Position numbers and translations under genes: made by a program
DNA from: Dyella caseinilytica
GTDB taxonomy: Bacteria > Pseudomonadota > Gammaproteobacteria > Xanthomonadales > Rhodanobacteraceae
Direction: 5' to 3'
DNA: 64,000 bases
Assembly: GCF_016865235.1 (NCBI RefSeq)
Contig: NZ_CP064030.1
Location: 682,001-746,000, forward strand
Shown: positions 27,772-38,361 of the stretch, in pieces
Layout: each line of letters starts with the position of its first letter
How positions within the stretch are numbered: the first letter of the stretch is position 1
Notes under the pieces: generated by a model
The model's input: only the letters and a program-made list of their open reading frames with translations
What the model was told of the DNA's origin: nothing
Databases searched by the model: none

Positions 27772-30243
27772 TCACCAGTGATAGATCACTTTGGTGTAAT
27801 AGTAGCGCCCATTGAAGCCGTCGGGTGAAAATTCTGAATACGGAATGGTGCCGTTGTTGTTATTGGCGGCGATCACCTTGTCCGGATAACTGTTGGTGGC
27901 ATTGTCCACACCGAGCGTGAAGGTCCAGTTGTCGAGGTTGTAGCTGCCAGCCACATCGAGCACCCATTGCGGGCTGAAGATCTGATTGAGCAGATACGAT
28001 TCGTTGCTGTACGCGGTGAAACTGCCATAACGGGTCAGGTTGCCGTTGAAGACCCAGTGACCGATCTTGTAGTTCTCGTTGAAGATCAGCTTGCTGCGCG
28101 GCGTGGAATTGGCGAGCAGGCCACGGATATCGCGGTAGCTCACGCGCTCCAGCTCCAACCCTAGCGCCTGCAATTGTGGCGGATTGGGTGCCACGCCGGT
28201 GACCTGGGTGCGGTTGTAGTTGTAGCTGAGCGTGCTGTCGAGCACGCCGGCGTTGCCGAAGTCAGACCGGTAACTGGCCACCAGATCGCCACCCTGGGTC
28301 TTGGTATCCACCGCGTTGGTGAAGTACTGCGCCGAGCTGTAGGCCACGTTGCTGATGCCGTTGGCGGCGAGGTAATCCACCACCACCGGATCGTTCAAGC
28401 CGCTCAGCGTGCTGGAGAGCACGATGCGGTTGTAGATCTGGATCTGGTAGATATCGAAGGTCAGCGTCAGCGGGTCGATCGGATTGAAGACGGCGCCGAT
28501 GGTGTAGTTATGCGATTTCTCTGGCTTCAACGCCTGTGCGCCAAGCAACTGTGCCACCGGATTGCTGACCGGCAGCAGGCCGGTCTGATAGATGCCCGGC
28601 GTAACACCCGGTCCGGCGCTGCTGGGTGTGAGGTAGAGCGAACCGATCTGCGAATAGTCTTCCTGCGCCAGCGACGGCGCGCGGAAGCCGGTCGATGCGC
28701 TGGCGCGCAGCGCGAAGCGGTCGGTAAAGTCGTAACGCGCGGCCAGAGCGCCCGAGACCGTGTTGCCGAAGTCGTTGTAGTCCTCGTGGCGCACGGAGAT
28801 CGACGTACCGAGCTTGTCCGTGAGGTTGGTTTCCAGGCTCACGTACTGCGCGACATCGCTGCGACTCCATGAACCCGTATTTACCGGGCTGTAGCCGCTG
28901 AAGCCCTGCGCGCCACCGCTTACGCCCGAGGTGCCCACGTAATACGAATCCGGATCGCCTGCGCTGATGCTGTAGGTATCGCGCTGGTACTCCGCACCGA
29001 ACGCCAGCGTCACTGGATTGGGCAGCCAGCTGGGCGAGAAATCTTTGGCGATGTCGACGTCCGCCACCTGTTGCGCCGCCGAGACAATGCCGTCGAAGAA
29101 GCTGCTCGGCGTATAGCCGAAGTCGTGCAGGTAGGCGTAGTTGGCGCTGTGGATGGTGTCGAGTGATACACGGTTGCCGCCGTAGTTGGCGCTCACATCC
29201 CAGCGCCAGCCGCTTTCCGTTGTACCGCGCACGCCGGCGACCAGCGCCTGGTCGGTGCTGTGGGCCTGCAGCAGCGGCTGATAGCCTTCGGGATAGATCG
29301 CGCTCAGCAGCGAATTGACCGACGACGGGTAGCCATACGGATTGCGATACAGCTCATCGGAAATCGCATCGCGCTCGTGATAGCTGCCGAAGGCATAAAA
29401 CTGCACGTTCTTGGTGATGTCGTATTGCGAGTTGAGGAACAGGTTGTGCTGGCTGACGGAGGGATCGCCGAACACCTGCTTTTCACCCAATTGCGGGTAA
29501 CGCACGTCGACACCGCCGTGGTTGGTTGGGTCTTGGTGTCCGTCATCCAGACTGATGCGCAACCAGCCTTTGTCGCCACTGAGCGGAATGCCAAAGTTGG
29601 CCGAGCCTTGCCATTGATTGCCGCCGCCACGCTGATAACGACCACCATCCAGCTCGACCGAACCGCCGTCGGCACCATGTTTGAGGATGATATTGATCAC
29701 GCCAGCGATCGCATCGGAACCGTATTGTGCGGACGCGCCGTCGCGCAGCACTTCGATATGGTCGATCGCGGAAAGCGGGATGGTGTTCAGATCCACCGGC
29801 GCCGAGCCGCGGCCGATGGTGCCGTCGGTATTGATCAGCGCGCTGGAATGCCAGCGCTTGCCATCCACCAGAACGAGCACTTCATCCGGCGAAAGGCCGC
29901 GCAACTGCACGGGGCGCTGCGAATCCGTGGTGTCAGTGGCGGCCGGGCGCGGGAAATTCAACGACGGAATCAGGCGGGCGAGCGCAGTAGACAGTTCACT
30001 GGTACCGGTGCTCTGCAATGCTGAGGCAGGCACTACGTCAATCGGCGAGAGCGAGCTGCTGTCAGTGCGGTTCTGCGCGCGCGTACCGGTCACGATCACC
30101 GCTTGCAGATTCTTGGTATTCGAGGAGGAGGGAGGAGTCTGCGTAGCATCCTGCGCCGCCGCCGTCGTGGCGAGCGCTAACAGCAGAGCAGTAGTGAGCG
30201 ATGTCTTGGTATAGGTAACGAGACGAGCCTTGCCTTTCTTCAT
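27772..30243 (-). CDS. TonB-dependent receptor
   Basis: A complete outer-membrane receptor of 823 residues. A signal peptide (MKKGKARLVTYTKTSLTTAL..., ending TAAAQ) is followed by the plug domain with LQAVIVTGTRAQNRTDS, LRGLSPDEVLVLVDGKRWH and GSDAIAGVINIILK. A 22-strand-type barrel follows, ending in FNGRYYYTKVIYHW with the aromatic C-terminus needed for BAM recognition. The ATG at 30243 has AGGGGA 9 nt upstream and is preferred over the longer frame to 30318. It is divergent from the cobalamin operon but has no riboswitch of its own, so a BtuB role is not supported. The ligand is unknown. Confidence 0.92.
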   Translation of the reverse strand: MKKGKARLVTYTKTSLTTALLLALATTAAAQDATQTPPSSSNTKNLQAVIVTGTRAQNRTDSSSLSPIDVVPASALQSTGTSELSTALARLIPSLNFPRPAATDTTDSQRPVQLRGLSPDEVLVLVDGKRWHSSALINTDGTIGRGSAPVDLNTIPLSAIDHIEVLRDGASAQYGSDAIAGVINIILKHGADGGSVELDGGRYQRGGGNQWQGSANFGIPLSGDKGWLRISLDDGHQDPTNHGGVDVRYPQLGEKQVFGDPSVSQHNLFLNSQYDITKNVQFYAFGSYHERDAISDELYRNPYGYPSSVNSLLSAIYPEGYQPLLQAHSTDQALVAGVRGTTESGWRWDVSANYGGNRVSLDTIHSANYAYLHDFGYTPSSFFDGIVSAAQQVADVDIAKDFSPSWLPNPVTLAFGAEYQRDTYSISAGDPDSYYVGTSGVSGGAQGFSGYSPVNTGSWSRSDVAQYVSLETNLTDKLGTSISVRHEDYNDFGNTVSGALAARYDFTDRFALRASASTGFRAPSLAQEDYSQIGSLYLTPSSAGPGVTPGIYQTGLLPVSNPVAQLLGAQALKPEKSHNYTIGAVFNPIDPLTLTFDIYQIQIYNRIVLSSTLSGLNDPVVVDYLAANGISNVAYSSAQYFTNAVDTKTQGGDLVASYRSDFGNAGVLDSTLSYNYNRTQVTGVAPNPPQLQALGLELERVSYRDIRGLLANSTPRSKLIFNENYKIGHWVFNGNLTRYGSFTAYSNESYLLNQIFSPQWVLDVAGSYNLDNWTFTLGVDNATNSYPDKVIAANNNNGTIPYSEFSPDGFNGRYYYTKVIYHW

Positions 30244-30570
30244 TAGCGAATTTCCCCTAAGCACATGATTGCTGCATAGCAACAATTTCAGGTTAGTGAC
30301 AATTGGATTCCGGGGCAACCGATGATTAGGCGTCTAAAAGTCCAAATGGGAATATCCATATTGAACATGCATTTACCTGCATGTTTACGATGGGCTGCGG
30401 GCTGCCCACGGCCGATCTAACGGCAAAGCGCAAGTTCGTTCGCTCAACCTCCCCGGCGCGAGCATGCGTGCTCGTCATGTGTAGGTGGTGTGTAGGAGGG
30501 GCCGCATTCGGGCTAGGCGCATGGGGAGGCAGGCACTAAGATGCCCCCGCCTAGGTGACTGCCGGCGTGG
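30244..30570. other. Intergenic region between TonB receptor and cobalamin riboswitch
   Basis: A 327-bp divergent control region. It contains the inverted repeat AACATGCA-TTTACC-TGCATGTT at 30364-30385 and a short TTGCT-GCAT-AGCAA dyad in the receptor leader (30269-30282). It is AT-richer than the neighbouring genes. No coding sequence was accepted. Confidence 0.55.
30364..30385. promoter_or_regulatory. Candidate operator (8-bp dyad) upstream of TonB receptor
   Basis: AACATGCA and TGCATGTT are perfect complements separated by six bases, about 120 bp upstream of the receptor start. The regulator is unknown and the assignment rests on symmetry and location only. Confidence 0.4.
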
Positions 30571-30750
30571 TGTCGGTGGTTGAAACGGGAATCCGGTGAC
30601 AACGTGCCCACTGCACGGACATACCGGAGCTGCCCCCGCAACGGTAGGCGAGCAACGCGATCCCCACGTCGCCACTGTGCCGGGTGCACGGGAAGGCGGG
30701 GATCGGAAGGACCCTTCTTCCTTCGCTCGCAAGCCCGGAGACCGGCCCAG
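30571..30750 (+). ncRNA. Cobalamin (AdoCbl) riboswitch
   Basis: The conserved blocks appear in order: GAAACGGGAATCCGGTG, then GCTGCCCCCGCAACGGTA, then the B12 box GCAAGCCCGGAGACCGGCC. It ends about 115 nt before the first gene of the cobalamin operon, so coenzyme B12 should repress that operon. Confidence 0.95.
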
Positions 30751-30864
30751 GCGATCACCGGACGGCGGAGGGCCAGGACGGGAACCGCTGCGCCATCAGC
30801 CGGTGCCGTTTCCTTCCGCTATCCGACCGGCCCATGGGCCGCTGCGTGAAGGAGCATTATCGTT

Positions 30865-31443
30865 ATGAAGCCTTTGTCCCGATCGATGTCCATCGGTCTG
30901 TTTCTGCTGCTGACCTTGCTGATGGTCACCACGCGCTTCAAGCATTTCGGCGATGCCCTGCATCTGCCCGATGCGTCCATGGCGGTGTTCTTTCTGGGCG
31001 GCTTGTACTTGCGCAGGCACCTTGCCTTCGTGTGCTTCGTGCTGCTGGCCGTATTGCTGGACTACGTTTCGATCCACTACGCCGGCATCAGCGATTTCTG
31101 TGTAACCGCCGCCTACGCCTTTCTGCCGCTGGCTTATGCCGCACTCTGGTACGGCGGTCGCCTGTATGCCGGGGAACTTGGCAGTAATCTGCGTTCGTTG
31201 CTCGGCGCGTTGGTGGTCGCGCTGGCGTGTGCAGCGCTGTCCTTTGCCATCTCCAACGGTTCCTTCTACTGGCTAGGTGGCCGTTACGCGCAGCCCCACA
31301 TGGCCGAATACCTCCAGCGCCTCTGGCAATGGGGTCCTTTGTTCGTGCGCACCACGTTGAGCTACGTCGCCGTAGCCTTGCTGATTCATCTTGGCTTGTC
31401 GCGGCTTGCCAATAACCAGAACGTTACGCGAGTACAAGCATGA
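30865..31443 (+). CDS. BtuM-like membrane protein, first gene of cobalamin operon
   Basis: A 192-residue integral membrane protein with about six hydrophobic segments and no signal peptide. It is the first gene after the cobalamin riboswitch and overlaps cobO by 4 nt, so a corrinoid role is very likely. Size, topology and a cysteine at residue 79 (GISDFCVTAAYAFLPLAY) fit BtuM, a solitary ECF-type S component reported to bind and decyanate vitamin B12 through a conserved cysteine close to this position. That family assignment is from memory of the family and is tentative; an unrelated cobalt or corrinoid permease is the alternative. GAAGGAG precedes the ATG. Confidence 0.65.
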   Translation: MKPLSRSMSIGLFLLLTLLMVTTRFKHFGDALHLPDASMAVFFLGGLYLRRHLAFVCFVLLAVLLDYVSIHYAGISDFCVTAAYAFLPLAYAALWYGGRLYAGELGSNLRSLLGALVVALACAALSFAISNGSFYWLGGRYAQPHMAEYLQRLWQWGPLFVRTTLSYVAVALLIHLGLSRLANNQNVTRVQA

Positions 31444-32069
31444 GCGACCAGCCAACAAAAGATGCGATGACGCCGGAAGAACGGCATCGCGAGCGCATGC
31501 AGCGCAAGAAGGAGCTGGTCGATCGCAAGATCGCTCGCGCCACCATCGATCGTGGTGTGTTGGTGGTGAACACCGGTAATGGCAAGGGCAAGAGCTCATC
31601 CGGATTCGGCATGCTTGCACGCTCGCTGGGGCATGGCTTCAAGTGTGGCGTGGTGCAGTTCATCAAGGGCACGTTCTCAACCGGCGAAGAAGCCTTCTTT
31701 CGCCGCCTCGCCGGTGATCAGCTGGATTACTACGTGATGGGTGAAGGCTTTACCTGGGAAACGCAGGACAAGGCGCGCGATATCGCTGCAGCGCAGGCCG
31801 CATGGAAGATCGCTGCTGGCATGCTGGCCGATCCCGCCTATGACTTTGTACTGCTCGATGAACTCAATATCGCGCTGGTGAAGCAATACGTGCAGTTGGA
31901 ACAGGTGCTGGAAGCGGTCGCTGCGCGTCCGCCGCGGCAGCATGTGGTGATTACCGGGCGTGGCGCGCCGAATGGACTGATTGCGGTGGCCGATACGGTG
32001 ACCGAGATGCGGGTGGTCAAGCATGCGTTCGAAGCAGGCATCAAGGCGCAGAAGGGTGTGGAGTTGTGA
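31440..32069 (+). CDS. cobO: Cob(I)yrinic acid a,c-diamide adenosyltransferase
   Basis: CobA/CobO/BtuR-type adenosyltransferase, 209 residues. It transfers the 5'-deoxyadenosyl group of ATP to cob(I)alamin or its precursors. The P-loop is VNTGNGKGKSSSGFGM, with VVQFIKG, YDFVLLDELNIAL and VVITGRGAP as further family blocks. It overlaps the upstream membrane gene by ATGA. The next gene, cbiA, starts 76 nt later, after a REP-like hairpin. Confidence 0.96.
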   Translation: MSDQPTKDAMTPEERHRERMQRKKELVDRKIARATIDRGVLVVNTGNGKGKSSSGFGMLARSLGHGFKCGVVQFIKGTFSTGEEAFFRRLAGDQLDYYVMGEGFTWETQDKARDIAAAQAAWKIAAGMLADPAYDFVLLDELNIALVKQYVQLEQVLEAVAARPPRQHVVITGRGAPNGLIAVADTVTEMRVVKHAFEAGIKAQKGVEL

Positions 32070-32093
32070 GGAGAGTTGTTCTGCCTCAAAGCC

Positions 32094-32119
32094 ATCATTC
32101 CCACTTTCGCGGGAATGAC
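32094..32119. repeat. REP-like palindrome inside cobalamin operon
   Basis: TCATTCCC and GGGAATGA surround ACTTTCGC, a slightly degenerate form of the common ATTCCCGC...GCGGGAAT repeat. It sits in the only sizeable gap of the operon, between cobO and cbiA. Confidence 0.65.
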
Positions 32120-32145
32120 GGTTTTGCGTATAAGGGGCCTTTACT

Positions 32146-33447
32146 ATGAGCGTGTCGTTAACGCACGACTGCCCAGCGCTATTGATCTCGGCCCCCGCGT
32201 CCGGCCAAGGCAAAACCTCAGTCACCGCCGCGCTCGCACGCTGGCATACGCAACAGGGTCGCCGCGTGCGCGTGTTCAAGACCGGACCGGATTTCCTCGA
32301 TCCGATGGTGCTTGCTCGCGCCGCAGGGTCACCGGTCTACCAGCTCGATCTATGGATGTGCGGCGAGTCCGATGTGCGCCTGCGCCTGCACAAGGCCGCC
32401 GCATCGGCAGACTTGATCCTGGTGGAAGGCGTGATGGGGTTGTTCGACGGCGATCCATCAAGCGCAGATCTCGCGCAGCAACTCGGTTTGCCGGTGATGG
32501 CGGTGATTGACGGTTCCGCCATGGCTCAGACATTTGGCGCGTTGGCTTGTGGATTAGCTGCCTATCGCGAAGGATTATCTTTCTACGGCGTGGCTGCCAA
32601 TCGTATTGGTAGTGCTTATCACGCGCAGTTGTTGAAGGAGAGCGTGCCATCATCGATGCATTGGCTCGGTGCGTTGCCGCGCGACGCATCGCTGGCGCTG
32701 CCGGAACGGCATCTAGGCCTGGTGGCAGCGGCAGAGCTGGCGGATATCGATCAGCGGCTCGACGTGCTGGCCGATGCTTGGGCGTTGCACGCCAGTACCG
32801 TGCTTCCACCACCGGTCGCTTTCGAAGCGTCTGCAACGTCGCCTGTTCCCGCTCTGTTGCAAGGTCAGCGTATTGCCGTTGCGCGCGATGCGGCGTTCTG
32901 TTTTCTCTATCAAGCCAATCTCGACCTGCTGGCTCAGGCAGGCGCATCGCTCCATTTCTTTTCACCACTCGCGGGCGATGCGTTGCCGGAATGCGATGCA
33001 ATCTGGCTGCCAGGTGGCTATCCAGAGCTTCATCTGGAGACGCTGTCAAAACAGCAAAATCTGCATACGGCCTTGCGTGCACATCGCGATGCGGGCAAGC
33101 CGATCCTCGCCGAATGCGGAGGTCTGCTGTTTGCATTGGAGTCCCTGGCAGACCGCGACGGCCACGAAGCGCCGATGGCCGGACTGTTGCCAGGACGCGC
33201 CGCCGTGCAGCCGCGCCTGGCCGCGTTGGGTCTGCAAGGTGTCGACCTGCCCGAAGGGACTTTGCGCGGTCACACCTTCCATTACGCGCACGCTTCAATC
33301 GAGACGCAGCCGCTTGCGCATGCGGTCAATCCGAACAAAGGTCCTGGCCAGGAAGCGGTGTATCGGGACCGCCGGCTCACTGCGAGCTTCGTGCATTTTT
33401 ATTTTCCATCGAACCCGCTGGCAGCGTTGCACTTGTTCCTGCCATGA
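32146..33447 (+). CDS. cbiA: Cobyrinate a,c-diamide synthase
   Basis: CbiA/CobB, 433 residues. Amidates the a and c carboxylates of cobyrinate using glutamine and ATP. The N-terminal dethiobiotin-synthetase-like ATPase has [20 protein letters not shown] and [10 protein letters not shown]. The C-terminal glutaminase domain has the nucleophile Cys in [12 protein letters not shown] and a closing His in [12 protein letters not shown]. The stop overlaps the next start (ATGA). Presence of this enzyme without corrin-ring genes nearby suggests incomplete corrinoids may be salvaged. Confidence 0.95.
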   Translation: MSVSLTHDCPALLISAPASGQGKTSVTAALARWHTQQGRRVRVFKTGPDFLDPMVLARAAGSPVYQLDLWMCGESDVRLRLHKAAASADLILVEGVMGLFDGDPSSADLAQQLGLPVMAVIDGSAMAQTFGALACGLAAYREGLSFYGVAANRIGSAYHAQLLKESVPSSMHWLGALPRDASLALPERHLGLVAAAELADIDQRLDVLADAWALHASTVLPPPVAFEASATSPVPALLQGQRIAVARDAAFCFLYQANLDLLAQAGASLHFFSPLAGDALPECDAIWLPGGYPELHLETLSKQQNLHTALRAHRDAGKPILAECGGLLFALESLADRDGHEAPMAGLLPGRAAVQPRLAALGLQGVDLPEGTLRGHTFHYAHASIETQPLAHAVNPNKGPGQEAVYRDRRLTASFVHFYFPSNPLAALHLFLP

Positions 33448-34364
33448 GCATGGTGTTGGCCATGTGGGTGGCGGTATGTGTCGACGCATGGTTGGGAGAG
33501 CCGCGTGGTGTGCATCCACTGGTGTTGTTTGGCCGCTTGTCAGCGCTGATTGAAACTCACCTGCATGCTGACCGACGTATTGCCGGTGTGCTGGCCTGGT
33601 CATTGGCCGTGTTACCGCTGGTGTGCGTGTTGTGGATGGTGCAGCGATTCCTGCCGGCTTGGTCATCGTGGTGTGTATCGGTGCTGGTGCTTTATCTGAC
33701 GATTGGTCTGCGCAGTTTGGGCGAGCATGCGACGCCGGTGGCTGATGCGCTGGCTGGCGATCGGCTGGATGATGCGCGCCGCGCCGTAGGGCACATGGTG
33801 AGTCGGGATACTGAAGCGCTGAACGCCAGCCAGGTCGCTGCAGCGGCTACCGAATCCGTGTTGGAGAATGGCAACGATGCCGTGTTCGGTGCGCTGTTCT
33901 GGTTCGTCCTATTGGGTGCGCCGGGAGCGTTGCTCTACCGGTTGGCCAATACACTGGATGCGATGTGGGGTTATCGCACACCGCGTTACGAAAACTTTGG
34001 TTGGGCGGCCGCAAGGATCGATGATGTGCTGAATTTTGTGCCAGCGCGATTGACCGCGTTCACCTATGCTTTGTGCGGACATTTCGATGCCGCCCTGCGT
34101 TGTTGGCGCACACAGGCACCGCAATGGGATAGTCCCAATGCCGGTCCCGTGATGGCGGCTGGCGCTGGCGCTTTGCGCGTGTCACTGGGTGGTGCTGCGC
34201 CCTATCATGGTGTCTGGGAAGTGCGTCCGGAACTGGGCGAGGGCGATTTGCCGGATGCTGTGTCGATTCGCCGCGCGCTCAGCCTGGTGCGTCGCGGTGT
34301 CGCGCTTTGGTTATTTGTCGCCTTGCTGCTTGCCGCTTCGATGTATGGTGGCGCGCATGCTTGA
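33444..34364 (+). CDS. cbiB: Adenosylcobinamide-phosphate synthase
   Basis: CbiB/CobD membrane enzyme, 306 residues. Attaches aminopropanol (phosphate) to adenosylcobyric acid. Four to five hydrophobic helices are visible, with family signatures [38 protein letters not shown] and [13 protein letters not shown]. The ATG at 33444 overlaps the cbiA stop by four bases; the open frame extending further upstream is antiparallel noise over cbiA. Confidence 0.94.
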   Translation: MSMVLAMWVAVCVDAWLGEPRGVHPLVLFGRLSALIETHLHADRRIAGVLAWSLAVLPLVCVLWMVQRFLPAWSSWCVSVLVLYLTIGLRSLGEHATPVADALAGDRLDDARRAVGHMVSRDTEALNASQVAAAATESVLENGNDAVFGALFWFVLLGAPGALLYRLANTLDAMWGYRTPRYENFGWAAARIDDVLNFVPARLTAFTYALCGHFDAALRCWRTQAPQWDSPNAGPVMAAGAGALRVSLGGAAPYHGVWEVRPELGEGDLPDAVSIRRALSLVRRGVALWLFVALLLAASMYGGAHA

Positions 34365-35340
34365 GCATGGTGGGCGTTTGCAACGTGCAGCGCACGAGTA
34401 CGGCATTCCATTGGCGCAGTGGCTGGACCTTTCCACTGGCATCAGTCCGTTTGGATGGCCGATTCCTGCCATTCCTTCGTCGGCATGGCAGCGTTTGCCT
34501 GAAGACGATGATGGATTGATCGATGTCGCCCGCGCCTATTACGAAGCGCCGCACGTGTTGCCGGTGGCTGGCTCGCAAGCAGCCATCCAGGCTTTGCCAT
34601 TGCTTCGTTCAAGGTCACGCGTGGGTATTATCGCGCCGGGTTATGCGGAGCATGCACATGCGTGGCGGCGAGCAGGGCATGACGTGACATGTCTTCCGGC
34701 TGATGCGTTGTTGGCAAACGCTGCGCAATGGGATGTCCTTGTATTGATCCACCCCAATAATCCAGGTGGCGAGCGTTTTCGGGCGGAAGATCTGCTGCGC
34801 ATTCATGACGCATTGATGGCCCGTGGCGGTTGGCTGCTGGTGGATGAGGCCTTTATGGATGTCACGCCGCAGGACAGTCTTTGCCGCTACACGGATCGTG
34901 ATGGGTTGATCGTGTTGCGTTCGGTCGGGAAATTTTTTGGCTTGGCCGGCGCGCGCGCCGGTTTTGTCTGCGCCGCGCCACAGTGGCTTGAAGCGTTGCG
35001 GGAAAAACTCGGGCCATGGACCATGAGTGGGCCAACGCGTTATGTGTTGCAGAAGGCGCTCGCTGATTGTCCTTGGCAGGCGGCCGCACGCGTACGCCTG
35101 GACACGGTCAGTCGCCGATTGTCAGCGTTGCTCGCCAAGCATGGTCTTGGACCCACGACAGGATGCGGATTGTTTCAATGGTGCTTGCGCGAAGATGCTT
35201 TGTCGCTGCATCGTGGCTTGGCCAAGCGCGGCATTCTCACTCGTCTGTTCGATACGCCACCGAGCCTGCGCTTCGGTTTGCTTCCCGATGAAGCTGCCTT
35301 TCAACGGCTGGATGTGGCGCTTGCGGAGGTGTTGCGATGA
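34357..35340 (+). CDS. cobD: Threonine-phosphate decarboxylase
   Basis: PLP-dependent aminotransferase-fold enzyme, 327 residues. It makes (R)-1-amino-2-propanol phosphate, the linker used by CbiB. The start [30 protein letters not shown] and the PLP-lysine block [18 protein letters not shown] are typical of CobD (CobC of the aerobic nomenclature). It overlaps cbiB by 8 nt and cobQ by 4 nt. Confidence 0.93.
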   Translation: MLEHGGRLQRAAHEYGIPLAQWLDLSTGISPFGWPIPAIPSSAWQRLPEDDDGLIDVARAYYEAPHVLPVAGSQAAIQALPLLRSRSRVGIIAPGYAEHAHAWRRAGHDVTCLPADALLANAAQWDVLVLIHPNNPGGERFRAEDLLRIHDALMARGGWLLVDEAFMDVTPQDSLCRYTDRDGLIVLRSVGKFFGLAGARAGFVCAAPQWLEALREKLGPWTMSGPTRYVLQKALADCPWQAAARVRLDTVSRRLSALLAKHGLGPTTGCGLFQWCLREDALSLHRGLAKRGILTRLFDTPPSLRFGLLPDEAAFQRLDVALAEVLR

Positions 35341-36809
35341 GCGCAGGAGTGCTGATGGTGCAGGGTTGCACCTCCGATGCCGGCAAAAGTGCACTTGTCA
35401 CCGCGCTATGCCGATGGGCGAAGCGTCGTGGCTCGCGGGTTGCGCCATTCAAGCCACAGAACATGGCGTTGAATTCGGCAGTGACTGTCGATGGTGGCGA
35501 GATTGGCCGCGCCCAGGCCGTACAGGCGCAGGCCTGCGGGTTGGAACCGCAGGTCGATTTCAATCCGGTGCTGCTCAAACCCAATAGTGATATCGGTGCG
35601 CAGGTGATCGTGCATGGGCATGCGGTCGCGGAGATGGACGCGCGCAACTATCACGAGTACAAGCGCCGCGCCTTCGATGCGGTAATGGCTTCGCATCGGC
35701 GTCTGGTGGATGCCTATGATGCGGTGATCGTTGAGGGCGCAGGCAGCCCGGCCGAAATCAATTTGCGCGATCGCGACATTGCCAATATGGGATATGCCGA
35801 GGCGGTTGATTGTCCGGTGTTGCTGATTGCCGACATTGACCGTGGCGGCGTATTCGCGCATCTGGTCGGTACACTCGCGCTGCTGTCGGCGAGCGAGCGG
35901 GCGAGGGTGGTGGGTTTTGTCATCAACCGTTTTCGAGGTGATCTCGCTCTGCTTCAGCCAGGGCTGGATTGGCTGGAACGCGAAACCGGCAAGCCCGTGC
36001 TTGGCGTGCTGCCGTATCTGCATGGATTGCATCTGGAGGCCGAGGATGCCTTGCCGCGCGAACGCGACAGCAAACCCGATGCCTTGTTGCGCGTAGCGAT
36101 ACCGGCATTGCCGCGCATCAGCAATCACACCGATTTCGATGCGTTGCGCGCTCATCCGCAAGTGGATCTGCATATCGTGGGGCCGGGCGAAAAGCCGCCG
36201 GCCTGCGACCTGATCATTTTGCCGGGTTCCAAATCCACCCGTGCCGATCTCGCCTGGTTACGCGCGCAGGGTTGGGATGCGGCCATTGCACGTCATCTTC
36301 GTTATGGCGGCAAACTGATCGGCATCTGCGGCGGTTTGCAGATGCTTGGGCGTGCCGTGCACGATCCGATGGGCATCGAAAGTGAACCCGGCTCCAGCGA
36401 TGGCCTGGGCTGGCTGGAACTGGAAACGACACTGGAACTGCAGAAGCAATTGCACCGCGTGCGTGGACACCTTGCTTTCAGCGATGCGCGCGTGCGTGGC
36501 TACGAAATTCATTGCGGCGTCAGTTACGGGCCGGCGCTGGCAGCGCCTTTTGCTCAGCTCGACGGCGGTCGCAGCGATGGGGCGCTATCGGCGGACGGCC
36601 AGATCATCGGTACCTACTTGCATGGCGTGTTCGACGATCCGCAGGCCCTGCACGCGCTGTTGCAATGGGCCGGTTTGCGCGACCCCACAGCCGTGGATGT
36701 GCACGCCTTACGCGAAGCGAGCATCGAGCGGCTGGCCGATGCAGTCGACACGCATCTGGATACTGTTACGCTTGCATCCTTGCTGGGAGTTCATTCATGC
36801 GCACCCTGA
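35337..36809 (+). CDS. cobQ: Cobyric acid synthase
   Basis: CobQ/CbiP, 490 residues. Adds the four remaining amides (b, d, e, g) to adenosylcobyrinate a,c-diamide. The ATPase half starts with [20 protein letters not shown] and has [19 protein letters not shown]. The glutaminase half has [18 protein letters not shown] (nucleophile Cys) and [10 protein letters not shown] (His). The 3' end overlaps cobU by 13 nt. Confidence 0.96.
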   Translation: MSAGVLMVQGCTSDAGKSALVTALCRWAKRRGSRVAPFKPQNMALNSAVTVDGGEIGRAQAVQAQACGLEPQVDFNPVLLKPNSDIGAQVIVHGHAVAEMDARNYHEYKRRAFDAVMASHRRLVDAYDAVIVEGAGSPAEINLRDRDIANMGYAEAVDCPVLLIADIDRGGVFAHLVGTLALLSASERARVVGFVINRFRGDLALLQPGLDWLERETGKPVLGVLPYLHGLHLEAEDALPRERDSKPDALLRVAIPALPRISNHTDFDALRAHPQVDLHIVGPGEKPPACDLIILPGSKSTRADLAWLRAQGWDAAIARHLRYGGKLIGICGGLQMLGRAVHDPMGIESEPGSSDGLGWLELETTLELQKQLHRVRGHLAFSDARVRGYEIHCGVSYGPALAAPFAQLDGGRSDGALSADGQIIGTYLHGVFDDPQALHALLQWAGLRDPTAVDVHALREASIERLADAVDTHLDTVTLASLLGVHSCAP

Positions 36810-37318
36810 TCCTCGGCGGCGCCCGTTCCGGAAAAAGCACGCTGGCGGAACGCTTGGCTGTCGAAAGCGGCCGGGAGCTGGTGTATGTCGCCACCGCGCA
36901 GGCGGGCGACGAGGAAATGGCGGCACGCATTGCGCATCACCGAGCGCGTCGCTCCACACAATGGTTATGTGTCGAAGAGTCGTTACAGCTCGCCACCGTA
37001 TTGCGCCAGCACGCGCGTGAAGATCGCTGCCTGCTGGTCGACTGCCTGACGTTATGGTTGAGTAATCTGCTTTGCGATGCTGATCCACAACATTTCCATC
37101 GCGAGTGGGATGCGCTGCTCGACGCGCTGCCGCATTTGCCTGGCGAAGTGCTGATGGTCAGCAACGAAGTCGGCATGGGCATCATTCCCGTGGGCGCTTT
37201 ATCGCGGCGCTTCGTCGATGAAGCCGGACGCTTGCATCAATCTATCGCCGCCGTGAGCGAACGCGTGTTGTTCGTTGCGGCAGGTTTGCCCTTGGTCTTG
37301 AAAGGAACTTTGTCATGA
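36797..37318 (+). CDS. cobU: Adenosylcobinamide kinase / cobinamide-phosphate guanylyltransferase
   Basis: Bifunctional CobU/CobP, 173 residues. Phosphorylates adenosylcobinamide and then forms GDP-cobinamide. The P-loop [17 protein letters not shown] is at the N-terminus, then [16 protein letters not shown] with IAHHRARR (guanylylated His region), [14 protein letters not shown] and [11 protein letters not shown]. The ATG at 36797 is inside the end of cobQ; it overlaps cobT by 4 nt. Confidence 0.96.
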   Translation: MRTLILGGARSGKSTLAERLAVESGRELVYVATAQAGDEEMAARIAHHRARRSTQWLCVEESLQLATVLRQHAREDRCLLVDCLTLWLSNLLCDADPQHFHREWDALLDALPHLPGEVLMVSNEVGMGIIPVGALSRRFVDEAGRLHQSIAAVSERVLFVAAGLPLVLKGTLS

Positions 37319-38361
37319 GTCTCGACTGGCTCTCTGCGCCGTGCGTCCAGCCTGATGCGGCGATGGCCGAAGCGGCGCGCGCGCATCAATTGCAACTGAC
37401 CAAGCCGCCGGGCTCGCTCGGTCAGCTCGAAGTGCTGGCGATACAGCTGGCATCGTTGCAGCGCACGCCGAAGCCGTCGGTGGATCGGGTGTGGATCAGT
37501 GTCTTTGCCGGGGATCATGGCGTTGCCGATGAAGGGGTGTCCGCCTTTCCGCAAGTGGTGACCGGTGAGATGGTGCGTAACTTCGCTAGTGGCGGTGCAG
37601 CGATCAGCGTGTTGGCGCGTGCGCTGGAAGCGAATCTGGAAGTGGTGAACCTCGGTACGGTGAATGATCCTGGCGAGATTCCCGGCGTACGCCGCGCCAT
37701 CATTGCCCCGTCGACGGCCAATTTTTGCCTCGCGCCGGCCATGACGCCAGCGCAGTTTGAGGCCGCGTTGACGGTGGGCGCGGAAAGCGTCCAGGCCGCA
37801 AAAGCCGCGGGTGCACAACTGTTTATCGGTGGTGAAATGGGCATCGCCAACACGACCGCTGCGGCGGCTGTGGCGAGTGCGTTGCTGGACGAACCGCCGT
37901 CGTGCCTCGCCGGTGCGGGTACCGGCCTGAATGCTGAAGGTATCCGTCACAAGGTGAGCGTGCTTGAGCGCGCGTTGGCGCTGCATGCTGGCGCAGATAC
38001 CGCGCTTGAGCGGCTGCGTTGTCTGGGCGGGTTCGAGATCGCCGCGTTGGCGGGCGCTTATGTCGCCGCCGCGCAAGCGGGGCTGCCGGTGCTAGTGGAT
38101 GGATTCATCACTACCACGGCCGCCATGGTTGCCGTTGCATTTCAACCCGACGTGCGTCCTTGGTTGCTGTTCGCACATCGTTCGAAGGAGCATGGACATG
38201 CACGAGTGCTGCAGGCGCTGGCTGCCGAACCGGTGATCGATCTGGGCTTGCGCCTGGGCGAAGCGAGTGGCGCGGCCGCAGCAGTGCCGCTGCTGCGTCT
38301 GGCCTGCGCTTTGCACAATGGCATGGCCACATTTGAGCAGGCGGGTGTATCGAACGCATGA
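37315..38361 (+). CDS. cobT: Nicotinate-nucleotide--dimethylbenzimidazole phosphoribosyltransferase
   Basis: CobT, 348 residues. Activates the lower-ligand base to alpha-ribazole phosphate. Family blocks include [47 protein letters not shown] and the catalytic-Glu-containing [18 protein letters not shown]. It overlaps cobU and cobC by four bases each, so synthesis is coupled. Confidence 0.96.
   Translation: MSLDWLSAPCVQPDAAMAEAARAHQLQLTKPPGSLGQLEVLAIQLASLQRTPKPSVDRVWISVFAGDHGVADEGVSAFPQVVTGEMVRNFASGGAAISVLARALEANLEVVNLGTVNDPGEIPGVRRAIIAPSTANFCLAPAMTPAQFEAALTVGAESVQAAKAAGAQLFIGGEMGIANTTAAAAVASALLDEPPSCLAGAGTGLNAEGIRHKVSVLERALALHAGADTALERLRCLGGFEIAALAGAYVAAAQAGLPVLVDGFITTTAAMVAVAFQPDVRPWLLFAHRSKEHGHARVLQALAAEPVIDLGLRLGEASGAAAAVPLLRLACALHNGMATFEQAGVSNA

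Noticed and set aside
27772..30243. TonB receptor as BtuB (vitamin B12 receptor)
   Set aside because: It is divergent from the riboswitch and no cobalamin element precedes it on its own strand; adjacency alone is not enough.
30475..30849. Short open frames over the cobalamin riboswitch
   Set aside because: They coincide with conserved riboswitch blocks and have no coding features.
32276..33298. 340-codon frame antisense to cbiA
   Set aside because: Arg-rich shadow of a well-supported cobalamin gene.
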